Source of the DNA: Megaleporinus macrocephalus
Taxonomy: Eukaryota; Chordata; Actinopteri; Characiformes; Anostomidae
Direction: 5' to 3'
Assembly (NCBI GenBank): GCA_021613375.1
Contig: CM038706.1
Coordinates: 20,324,866-20,388,865 of the forward strand
DNA length: 64,000 nt
Shown: piece after piece, positions 23,400-36,046 of the stretch
Layout of the letters: each line of letters begins with the position of its first letter
Position numbering within the stretch: position 1 is the first letter of the stretch
Translations under genes and position numbers: made by a program
Notes under the pieces: generated by a model
Seen by the model: the letters and a program-made list of their open reading frames with translations, nothing else
The model's database searches: none
What the model was told of the DNA's origin: nothing

Positions 23400-24070
23400 A
23401 TAAAGATGTTGGTAAGTTGTGGAAGCCAATGTATGACTGATGATCTGAAAATAAAGCTAATAAGTGCCTATAAAGCTGCGGAAGGCCATAAAAAGATTTT
23501 CAAAGTTCTCCCGGTTTACAGTTTCCAATGTCAGAAATGGCTTTAAAAAACAGTGGCCGAGTCATAGCAAGATCTATAAGGCCAAAGAGACTCTCAGACA
23601 GAGTAGCTTTTAGGCAATTGCAAAGCAAAACCCCCATATGACAGCAACGGACCTACATGAAGTATTAGATGACATAGAAGTGTTCTACTGTGCAGTAATG
23701 GTTACACAAACATTCTTACAAAATATTCTCAATAAAAGGAAAGCTTACCTGCTACCTCATCATGAAAGTCAAAATCTGAAGTATGCATAATTTGTATTAT
23801 CTATGTGAGTATCTATATAAGTTATAGGCTTTTTGGAAACAGGTGCTGTGAACTGATGAAACTGTGATGACCAAAGATTTGTTTGGAACAGCATGTGATG
23901 ATAAGAACTTCTAGACAGCTGATAAGCATGGTGGGACAGGGTATGGTAGCCAGTTGCACAAAAAGCGTTGCACAGGTAATCTAACGATGGATTCTACTAA
24001 ACATCAGTAGAAACTGAAAAGAGGGAGGCTTCTACAATAAGATAATGATCCAAAATGTACCTAAATACAT
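23400..24070 (+). mobile_element. Tc1/mariner transposase relic
   Basis: The + strand keeps broken transposase-like coding. The clearest piece is DNDPKCT at 24041-24061, matching the DNDPKHT motif around the second catalytic Asp of Tc1-type DDE transposases; it is followed by a stop. Upstream fragments such as FQCQKWL near 23525 fit the same family but are interrupted by stops and frameshifts. I could not find the terminal repeats, so the limits are approximate. The element is non-functional. Confidence 0.55.
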
Positions 24071-26087
24071 ACAGTAACATACTTAAACTACTATAAAATA
24101 AAGATTAATGCTTTTGGAATGGCCCTAACTGTCCACTGTCTTGAACATCATTGGAAATGTGTGATTAGATTGTAAACATGCTGTGTAAACAAGACAGCTT
24201 AAAAGTACTGTAAAAACTAGAAGTGTTCTGTAAGCAGGAGTGGGAGAAAATTTCTAAAATAAAAATAACAATACTAAAAAAGTTACAAGCCGATCAGCCA
24301 AAGAGGGTGACACTAATGTACAGAATAAGTAGAGTAAAAAAACTGTTGCACTTATCACAATTACTATGTTACTTCCTTTTCAATGTTTATAGGTAATTAA
24401 ATATAAACAGTGCGTAAAGTAAATTATTTAAAAGACTTGCTTTTTAATGCTTCAGACAGCAGCAAAATAGGTCATCTGGCCAGAGCAGCCCCAGCTTTTA
24501 CATACAGCTGCAACATTGTACATGGAAAAAGACGTTTAAACTCTTGTTATTTCCATTAGTGTAAAGGGGGAGGATTTTTGTTGCATTTGTCAGAGTACAA
24601 GTTAATCACAGCTAGGACAAAACCACAGTTTCATTGTGACCACGTTTGCAGCTACGTGCCTGGATCATGCTGCAAGTGGACTCTGTAATTTTAAACAAAC
24701 ACACAAAACCAAAATGTTATATTTGAACCAAACCCCCTCGGTTATGATGATGGAGTGACGGGGCATATGGAGTGCATTATTTGCATGTTGCAATGCTGAA
24801 GCGTGTGCTCTCCTGCTGCCAGAGAAGAATAGTTACAAGTAAAAGTAAAAATGCAGGCTACAACAAAACATTCTGCTGGAAACGAAACGTAAATAAAATG
24901 CCCTATAATCATATCATGTCATCCTTTCATTTTAATTGGCCAAAAACGCAGTAAAGAAAGTTCCCCGAGTTGTGTACGTGGCACAGCCCGAGTCATCCTG
25001 TGTGCATTCTTTGTTTGGCGCGTTTGAGGGAAGAGCGTTCCTTGAGAAGTCAATTTCCACCGCCTTTGTCATTCAACTAAACACATTGTGTTAATTAAGG
25101 AGGCAATTAGGAAAAATAGGTCAGCAGTGGCACATTACACTCCTCAGCGAAAGCCCAACAGGACAATGTGTGAGAGTGCATCACCAATCTGTCTCATCCG
25201 ATTCGCTCAAGCAGAAGGGCTGGAATAGACTGCTCTGCTGCCTGGAATCAGGGCTGATTTGAGTGTGCACTTGGGAAACAAACCAGAAGGGCATAGAAAG
25301 GTGTTAATTAGACACACACACACACGCTTGCTCATATACACTGGGAGAAAAGTACTGCGGTGTTAGAGATAGCGCTTGTATTGCTGTGTTGGAGCTAGAA
25401 AAGGCCTTTGGAAAGGCTATTAACCAACTAAGAAGCCATAACTTAGCTCAAACGTTAAGCTTTTGTCAGGCCTCGTGCTTTCTAAGTGCAGTAAACAGAC
25501 GAATTTCTCGGGCTGACGATCAGACAGCGTTCCTCTGCTCTCTGGAGGAACTCGAGGAAGTAATAATTGTTCCGTCGCTGGAAAAACTCATGCCCGTAGC
25601 ATTTACATCCGACCTGACAGGCCTGACAAAAATGTGTGAGGTAATTTAGGAAGCCCTAAGTAAATGGCTGCCAGCTCTTCGGGGCGGGATGACAAGAGCC
25701 CTCCTATTAGCGCGGCCCTTAAAGACGCTCGCCCCGAAAAAGCGTGAGCGGCTCTCAGCCCAGCTGAGACAGGGAGAGCTCTCTTTAGGAGTTAAGCCCG
25801 GCTTTGAAAGCCTCGCTCAGCCTGGCTGTCAGACGGAGCTGGCTCGGAGATGGCAGAGTAATGGCTGAGGGTTTGCCTAATGGCACCGCTGCTTATCAAA
25901 GCTCGGCCTGCCCTGCTCCTCATACGCATGTAATGAGGGCGTGATGAAGAAGCCAGACCTCAGCAACCATACAGACGAACAGCGTATGCCTTACACAGCG
26001 TTCCTTCTGCGTACTGCTGGACCCTGTGCTGTAAAACATGACTGTAAAACTACTACTTCTGAGCGAGTTGCCTAACATCACTATCCA

Positions 26088-26131
26088 AAAATAAATAAAT
26101 AAATAAATACATACATACATAAATAAATAAA
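26088..26131. repeat. (AAAT)n/(ACAT)n microsatellite
   Basis: AAAT units, then three ACAT-type units, then AAAT units again. Confidence 0.85.
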
Positions 26132-27443
26132 TTGAATTTTTTAAATAAATGCAATTTTGACACACAGTCAAAGACAGCTGATATATTTGAATGATAGAAA
26201 TACAGTAGAATAGAAAATTACATACACATATGAAGTCATATTATTTAGGGTAGAATAGTGATTGGATAGTGACACATTTTTCTTGCTTTGGTTCTGTACC
26301 GCAGCCCTCTGTGTTTAAAATAAGACTACTAACTATAAACTAGAATGCAAAATATGTGCTTTAATTCAAGGATGATGACCCACATCAAAAGAAGGATATG
26401 CTATCATGACTTTAGGAGGGTTACCACTAGATGTAACCCGCTGGTGAGCATCAGGAAAAGAAAGGTCTGGTTACATTAAACCAAAAAACACATTAAAAAG
26501 TTGACGTGAACTGAAATGCGTTTCACTGACAGAGGACAAGACTGCTGTCCTCTGAGACAGACAGGAACTGAAAGTGATGCATTGCAGGCCTGACAGAGAA
26601 TTACCAGAGATGAACCCCAGCATCTGGTTACGTCCTAGATTCTCATGCTCGTTCTCTTAGATTCTCAGACAATCTACAGTTAGTTGCAAAGGATTTGATG
26701 TCACTGAATCGTCTATTTAAGACTGAATTAAATTGTAATGTATCCGTTTAAGATATAAGATAAACTGCTCACTGCTCTCTAACACTATGACTAAAAGAGG
26801 TGGAATTCCTATATGCTTCAGAGGTATATACCCACCAATTGAAGTTAGTATCTCAGTGTCCTAAAGTACAGAGTCAAAACAACAAACTAATGTGCATCTA
26901 CATACTGACTGCACTGTACATATAGGAAAGTAATGCTAGTGCTGTATTTTCATAGTATAGTGTTTATTGTAATGTTATTTTCCACTTTTATATGAAAACC
27001 TGTTTCTTTTATCATTGTATTCAAAGTTTTATTTTGATAAGTTTTGTGTTAGTAAATAAATAATTTTAGTTTTAGTAGTCAGAGTACAGTAGCCAGACCT
27101 GTAACTGCTGATAAAACAAAATGTAGCAAGTATGAAAATTAATGTTTTTTTCTTCACATCCCAAATGCTAGTTAAGATTGCTTTAGCTTGTGCACTTTGA
27201 AAATGAAATTTAGTTTAGTAATTATATATAGTTATAATAATATAATAAAGTTATAAGAAATTTAATTGTGTAATCATATAGAATTATATAGTTTCAGTTC
27301 ATTGTAATTGCAATGATTATAGTGTTCAGTGTTTTCATTCAATTTAAAATGTCAATTATAATTTTTTTCTTTAGTTTTCTTTTCATTTGAATTCTAGTTT
27401 AGCTGTAGAGTATGGACGTGGGAAGCCGGACTCATGTGACTAA

Positions 27444-27944
<501 letters not shown>

Positions 27945-28013
27945 GCTGTGTTATGTGAAGCTCAAATTATTGCTGATTGCTATTGAGTACAAGTCAGAGC
28001 AAAGAGAAAGCAG
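27945..28013 (+). CDS. kcnma1: BK channel alpha exon: RCK1 C-lobe before the SRKR splice site
   Basis: This 69-nt exon completes Glu and encodes LCYVKLKLLLIAIEYKSEQR then ES plus two bases (AG). It is a strand-rich part of the RCK1 C-lobe. Differences from mammals are few (CYVK for CFVK, LLLIA for LLMIA, SEQ for SAN). The donor is GTTTGT, one of the weakest in the window, and it lies just before an alternative microexon. The split AG becomes Ser (AGC) when joined to the exon at 32133, or Arg (AGA) when joined to the microexon. Confidence 0.96.
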
Positions 28014-29352
28014 GTTTGTCCCCTTTTGGTCTTCTTCTCTCATCACAGCACATTCACCTGACCAAAGAGGGGCAAAGCAGTTGGGTCCCTCACTGGTCAC
28101 CCCCACAGTCCCACACCAGCACACCTGCCCTGCGCTTTTACTTCACAACAACAATCACAATTAAATATAGTTTTCGTCAAGACAGTCATTACGAATAAAA
28201 TTGATCCAAAAGATCCAGAAGTGTCATTTGATTGGGAATGCCTGTCATCAAAGTCTTAGGAACAGCCACAGAAATCCTGGAGTATTGTTTAGATCACTGG
28301 AGGATGTTCCCCTGGCTGCGACCCTCACAATAAAACAGATGACGATGACTGTATGTATGAGTCAGTGTGACGCGATAGAGCCATGACATCTGCTCAAACT
28401 CACTGTGAACTATTGATGAAGGCTTTACTCTGTGGCAGTAATGAGCCTCCCATCAATAGCCCTCTTGTTACATTTTGTTAACCGAACCATGAGAACTAAT
28501 AACATGAAGTACTTTGTCTCAGTAACCTCAACTTGCCAAATCCCACCACCCCTCCCACATCCACAACCTGTCTTCAGATGTTTTTGTATAACTTCTTACT
28601 AATGCATTTGGTGTATTTCATAACAACTAATGAGTGTGGCGTTAAACCCAACTGGCCTAAAATATGACCTCCAATATTGACCCCAGCGTTTAACATAAAA
28701 AGTTCCATTTGGCCTTGATGAGTAGAACTCACAGTTCTGATTTCCGGCACAGTAAACCTAAATTACATCTAAAGGCTAGTTTGTAATCTACTTCCACAAT
28801 TAATCGATGACCATTGTAAAGCTTTTTTTCGTTTGGTTTTTCAGTTCAATTTGGCCTGCATTCAAATGTAAGACTAGATACGTACCTCTACTCTCTATCT
28901 CTACGTGGCTCTCTTCCAGTATTGCTGTGCCAACACGTATACTGTGCTATTGAAAGTGGAGGACCTTTATTTAATCTGCCAACCATCGTAATGCAGTTAG
29001 TCTATATTAATGACTTTCCACAAGAGCGTTACCAATCTTGATTACTCATCTTAATGTCTATAGAGGGCACAACACAGTGCTTTATTGTGTTATTGAAGAC
29101 ACAATCTGCATACTCTGGTGGATGATTTTGTATTCTTACAGACAGTATAGACAGTTTCTGTTTTGTTTTTATTATTTTTTGCCCAGTGATTTTCTTTTCC
29201 CTATGAACGTAACCGAATAGTAACTGTTTTGTCCTCTACCGTAGTCTTACCTTTAAAGCAAGATGGCACTTTAAACATCACCTCCTTTTGTTTTAAGTCC
29301 ATGACATCATGTAATAAATGTGTGATTTGTAATGTTTTCTTGTTGTTTGCAG

Positions 29353-29364
29353 AAGCAGAAAGCG
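29353..29364 (+). CDS. kcnma1: 12-nt alternative microexon adding SRKR
   Basis: The sequence AAGCAGAAAGCG lies between TTTGCAG and GTATGC. Inserted between the neighbouring exons it keeps frame: AG+A gives Arg, then Ser-Arg-Lys, then CG+C gives Arg, so RESSIL becomes RESRSRKRIL. A four-residue SRKR insert at this exact place is a known Slo1 splice variant in birds and mammals (site 1). The exon is far too short to be found by open-frame length. It puts a cluster of basic residues on the RCK1 C-lobe. If its donor were skipped, the frame would continue for 18 codons (YALFIILPLHTLDPPSVG) to a stop at 29420-29422. Confidence 0.88.
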
Positions 29365-30075
29365 GTATGCCCTCTTCATTATCTTACCCCTCCACACTTT
29401 AGATCCTCCATCTGTCGGATAAAAACTTAAGGATATTGTACCGACCCCCTTCTCAAATCTGGCCAAATCTCTATACTTTCTTATTGTGATCCTTGTGCTT
29501 AATGCACTAACTTCTTTGCAGGCAGAAACAGTAGCTATTTATCATTTGCGTCACTTGTTTCTTTGTCTGTACTGTTTGCGTATCATCTCCATGTATTCTG
29601 GTTTGAGTTTCCTTTTGTTGCGTTTGTTCTGTTTTTAATTCCCCACCTCACTTCTTTTTCAGTGTCCGTCAGCTGTGCGCATATCTGCTCAAACTAATGA
29701 GTTCTTTCCTTCTGTTCTTTGAGTGGTTTTCTCCATTTTGAACAGTACTTCATGTTTTGAAAGTTTCTTCTAACCGAGAACACACAGACACGCAGAAGAA
29801 AGAGCTCTGACGAGTCAATGGTCATATGGAACCTTGACCACCATCTATGAAGACATCACTATAGACATTATTCATTAACTCCAGTGTTAGTGTCTTTGAC
29901 TGAGCTGGAAAAAAAAATACAAAACTATTGTCCCATCAGCTCACATTTAAACCCATGTGGCGTCAAAGACTGTAAATAATTAATACCGTATGTACCGATT
30001 CTGCTGAAATGAGGCCACTGTCCATAACAGCCATCTTTCTTTAACTGCCATTGCCACTCTAACACCTTATCACAT

Positions 30076-30123
30076 GTGCATGTGTGTGTGTGTGTGTGTC
30101 TGTGTGTCTGTGTGTGTGTGTCT
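30076..30123. repeat. (GT)n microsatellite
   Basis: GT repeat interrupted by CTGTGT, followed by GT- and GC-rich sequence up to about 30215. Confidence 0.9.
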
Positions 30124-32124
30124 GTAAGTGCGTCCCACAAGTCTCTTTGCCATGTTTTCAGAAAAGAGAAAGGCGTGCGTGCGTGCGAGTGTGCGTGAGT
30201 GTCTCAGTGTGCGTCTTATGGACCTGTCACTCATCATGTACCCTATTGCCTGTGCGTCTCTGAGTAGATGTTTATGAAGTGAGGTCACTTCCTGTCAGTT
30301 TGGTGTTCTATACAACAATCCAACTGCACAGAAGTTACTGCAACAGTTTGCATCTACGTGCCGCTGTGCGGTGGCTGCACCTGCTCTCTCTCTCTTTAGA
30401 TGTGCCGTTGGTTGTGACACTCTTGGTAACCGCATGCCTGAACACTCTTGTCACGTGACACATGTGATGCTTGCCTTGTTTCCCATAATGTGAGGTTTGA
30501 TCAGACCAGGTGGGCCTCTGTTGCCGGATGATTGGAACACACACTGAGTGCACTGCGCTTGGCCAAGCTTTGTGAAAAATCTCAGATTTGGGGAGCAACG
30601 TGTGTGTGTGGATATGTTGGTGAATGAGTCACTCTGTTTACTTTGCCATCTTCTGAACAGCATGCAGAATGTGCTGCTTGTTATGAACCGGGGAGGGAAT
30701 TTAATCCTATAAAGCTGGATTTAGCCAAAACGCTGCTAGCTTGTTTCTTTGCTAATAAAGTTGCTTTATGCCGGATTAAATCCCCCTCTTTTTGGTCTTC
30801 GTTATGATAACATGATTGTTCGTAGAGCCCAGAGGAAAGAGCTTTTGACGACGCCGCGTCTATATTTGTTCGTACACCCGCATGCTCGTGTAACTCTGTA
30901 GGATATCTCTTTTGCGCTAATGTGGCTGTAAAAGTATTCGTGGGCTGCGGTCCCCGGCTTTTCTCCCTTTCATCTGGGCTCTGAGGCCTTGCTGCTCTGG
31001 CCAGGCCGGATGTCTGTCCAATGTTACAGTCACCACTCAACTCATTGATGACTCCTAACCAAAGGCAAGCATTAATGAATGTGTTGTGTCGTCCCGTCTC
31101 TGTCTAATTAACGGGGAATGATACAGTGGCTCAGTAGTGGCTCTGTCATCACTACTGAACTTCTACATTGACTCCTAAAATGCTTCTAGAAGCAAGCACA
31201 AACGTTTAGCAGGACTGTCCCCTAGCACCAAGGGAGGTCACACTGAGACGCTGACTGTCTTGACTAGCATTTACCTGAATGAATGATTGGATTGATTGAG
31301 CTGCTATATGACTCGAAGCCTGGAGGCCATACTTTTGGAGAGATGTACATGTCGATAAGCCTCATGGTATACTACTATTGTACTGTTGACCAAAGTTGAC
31401 TCACGTTTCTAACATCTAAACAGTTTCAGTGTGCGATCAGTAGAGAACACTTTGACATGTACATGTCTTGACTGTATGAGCCCAGGCCTATTTAATCGGA
31501 TGTCCTGCAATGCATCTCAGGATCAGTCCATTATAGAGCATGGCTTACCAATGCCGTTAGCTTAGAGGCTCTGGGTGCATCTGTAATTTCTTAAAAGCCT
31601 GGTCATTCCCTAACATTCCACTCCTCAATACTAAAACAGGTGAACCACGGCTGTTTGGAAGCAAACCTTCTGACCATCTGTTTCAGTTGATCTGTCAATC
31701 GGAACGCTCCGACTAAAACCACCCCAGTGCGAGCAGTTTTAATTCTTTCTTTGATTTCATCCCACAGACCAACCTGAAACTGCCATTCGAAAAGAATTCA
31801 AATTGACCAGCTGTGCTACTGTGTATTTTGTTTATTTGTTTTTGGATTTGATCACTAAGGCTGAAATAAGCTACCCCCCCCAGCAATATTCATTTGTGCT
31901 GAACGGATTAGCTCCCCATCCTCCCAGCAGATCAAAGGAATAAAAAATAAAAAAAAGTTTAGTGGCAAACTTACTGAATCAGTGACAGTACAGTGTAGAG
32001 GCTCTTTGGGCCCTTTAGTATTCTCTGAAGGGCGGAGAAACGTGTGTACCATTCCTCTTGATTAGAGCATTTGGCTGTGCAAGGGATATTTACTTTCTTT
32101 TAACAGTTGTGATCCTCTTTCTGA

Positions 32125-33381
<1,257 letters not shown>

Positions 33382-33458
33382 AGCATTTTTCTACTGCAAA
33401 GCTTGTCACGATGACATCACAGATCCCAAAAGGATCAAAAAATGTGGCTGCAAGAGAC
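33382..33458 (+). CDS. kcnma1: BK channel alpha exon: CKACH heme motif, start of RCK1-RCK2 linker
   Basis: This 77-nt exon encodes [20 protein letters not shown] then CGCKR and the first base (C) of the next codon. CKACH is the cytochrome-c-like motif reported to bind heme and inhibit mammalian Slo1 (C612-H616), and it is intact. The exon ends at splice site C2, the most variable site of Slo1. Joined directly to the exon at 51286, C+TC gives Leu (KRLEDE). Joined to STREX or the 11-aa cassette, C+CC gives Pro. Joined to the 105-aa cassette, C+TA gives Leu. The donor GTAAGT is strong. Confidence 0.97.
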
Positions 33459-33875
33459 GTAAGTACACTAGGCCATCCCACTCCCCTCTCATTTCACTGC
33501 CTTTCAACAGGGTCTAGCTAATGTTCTTCATAGGATATAAATGATGCTACTTCATTTTTTAGTTTTTTTACTTTTAAGTGAAGGTCTGGCCTCATCTGGC
33601 TTCATCAAATCAATTATTTTACTGATTATTTATAAGATAGTTTTTAAATTTGTTTTAAAATTATATTTTGGTAAAGACTAGCCTGTTTTGGATCTACTCA
33701 GTGCCTCCTGTTCAATGTAAAGACATTCAGAACGTACTGATGCTGAAGATTCTAACTATGGGTGACCTTTACATCAGGAGCTTGCTTAGCATGTTGCCAG
33801 ATTCACAGAAAAGCCAGAGAAGGATATATGTAGAGACTTGCGTTATTAGGAAAGTGAGCAAGGCAGTTTGGTGTT

Positions 33876-33902
33876 GGGTGGGGTTTGGGGGGGTGTGGGG
33901 GG
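33876..33902 (+). other. G-quadruplex motif in the transcript strand
   Basis: Four G tracts (3, 4, 7 and 6 G) are separated by loops of 1, 3 and 3 nt, a textbook G4 pattern, on the sense strand about 420 nt after the donor of the linker exon. It could fold in the pre-mRNA. Any effect on C2-site splicing is speculation. Confidence 0.75.
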
Positions 33903-36010
33903 TAGAAAGGGTCAATGAGTGATGACAAGGGAGGGAAAAGACTGCAGAAAAAAAAGGAGACAGCTAGTCATCAACATGCTAATGACGGCACGAGAGGGAG
34001 AAGGAGACAGAGAGAAATAGAGACAGGAAGAGGCAATGATGTGATTAGCGAGGCTGAAGAGAGAGGCTGTCAGCCCACGCTAGCATCAGTGGGAGAGATG
34101 CCGAGATAATGGCACCAGTCAGGTGGAAAAACAAAAGGCAAAAAGCCCCGGCCCACCCTCGTCACACACACCGCAAACACACTCCTGGCCCCCGCGATCA
34201 TTTTACTAATCATATCCACCCTGTTTACCCAGAGAGCCCGGTGCTAGCACTGCTCAGACTCGCCACTGTCATCTCCCACCGCCTCAGCCCAGCCAGAACA
34301 CATTCTGACAGGAAAGCAGTGAAGTAGAAAGGAGATAGTCATGAAGATTTGTATTGCTCGGCGTCGAGGCTCAGGCCGCTGACTATTAGACTCACTGTCA
34401 GCGGTTATTGCAGCGTAGATCATTAGCTACAAACAGAGTAGGTGTGTGGCTCTGCAGGTATTTCATTAGTTCCTCTGCTTTATTACAGATGATCAAATAA
34501 AGTTCAGAGCCAGGTGCATCTAGGTAGCTCTATCAGCATGATGTTTATGTTTGATCAGAGGAACCAGAAACCTGGATGAAAGAATCAGAGCTGCAGTCAG
34601 CTTGCAACTAACTGTCATATAAATAATTTCAGTTAAAGATTGAATTGTCTTTGTTTGTTTATTGTAATTATTAATGTATGCAACTATTAAAGTGCAAGCC
34701 CAAGGTGGGCAAATTATAGCTAGGTTTACTGTCTACAGATATAGTTTATTAAGTTATTTGTTCTTCAGATTAAAAAAAAAAATAAAAACAGTGAATAGAA
34801 CTACTGTACATAGCTACATTAGTGCTGCCCTCAAAACGTTAGAGCACTAAGATTTCTCCTAAGCCCAGTGCTGTCCCACTGTGTGCCTTTCCTGCTTTCG
34901 ATTATTTACATTATACATTTTGCTTGTTGCCACACAGTATGACTGTGAGATCTCACGACTGTGGAAAAGATTACAGTCGGCTTAAATAATGGTCATCCCA
35001 AATAACTGTGATGAGGCGATTATGTAATAATTGTGACAGGCCAAGTAAGAATAATGCATCGTTATTACTCGACCTATTTATGCACTTGTCCAGCCCAGTT
35101 AGCCGCAGGGTGAATAATTAATCTGAACAGGGCAAGGTTAGTGACGGAGCCTCTAAACTGTCCAAATAGCGGGCTTAGAAAAAAAAAAGAATGAATTGAA
35201 TTGAAGTCTTTTGCTATGAGTCACCTCTGTAACTGTAATTTAGATATGGCCTGCTGGAGGTTACTGGAGATTGGCTTGATAGAGCAGGCACTGCAGTCTG
35301 ACCAATGCTACTTAATTTGTTTGTTCTCTTTCATTGGCCTGCCTCGCTACGGGCTTTCAATGTGATTGACTAATGTTTCCAGCTCTAAACAGGCTGTTTT
35401 AAATCTGCCTCGCTGAAAAAGAGATGACCTTTTCCATTGCTTTAATGGAAGTTTGTGTTATTCTTTTCTTTTTTTCTGTTTTTTTTCTGTTTTTTTTACC
35501 CATTTTTTATGACCATTGACAGACTTTCTGATGTATTTTCTTCCTTGCTGCCCTGGAATATGCCTCTTTATTTAAACCCCTCACTGGTAGTGATACATTG
35601 TGAGTAAAAACGGGTTCCCTGTGGCCCAGAGTGCAGTCTGTCTCTCTTTTCTTTCACTCTCTCTCTCTCTTTCTCTATCCGCTAATAGTATATATCTATA
35701 TCTATGTTGCATGTACCAGTCTAGCTGCTGCATCCTCCCCACGCCTCCCATCTCTACACTGTCCTTAGCCCCAACAAGATTACAGTAGAGTACAGCCCAG
35801 AGACTGAGCAAACCCCACCAGTCTCCACAGCCCACCCCATGCCCTCAGCTTCCCAAGGAGAAATAAGAGTTTAAATGTGACCTGTACATGCCCTGCCCAC
35901 AAATGCATTCACTATCAGCTGTTGATTGGAAGTTGGACAATCTTTACAGAACATTGGCCAAAACCTCATTCAGCCTAATGTTTTCAGCAAAATATGTAAG
36001 TTATGCTATG

Positions 36011-36046
36011 TTTAACTGGAAGGTGTTGTTTGACCTTCCAGTTAAA
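36011..36046. repeat. 14-bp perfect hairpin
   Basis: TTTAACTGGAAGGT (36011-36024) and its exact reverse complement (36033-36046) flank an 8-nt loop. It has no poly-T tail and no neighbouring gene, so it is not a terminator of anything. It may be the core of an old palindromic repeat. Confidence 0.85.

Noticed and set aside
25386..25649. 87-codon open frame in an intron with plausible amino-acid composition
   Set aside because: No splice sites in the required phase 0 and no similarity I recognise; could at most mark a conserved non-coding segment.
30076..30215. GT-rich open frames read as His/Thr-rich peptides
   Set aside because: Microsatellite translation only.
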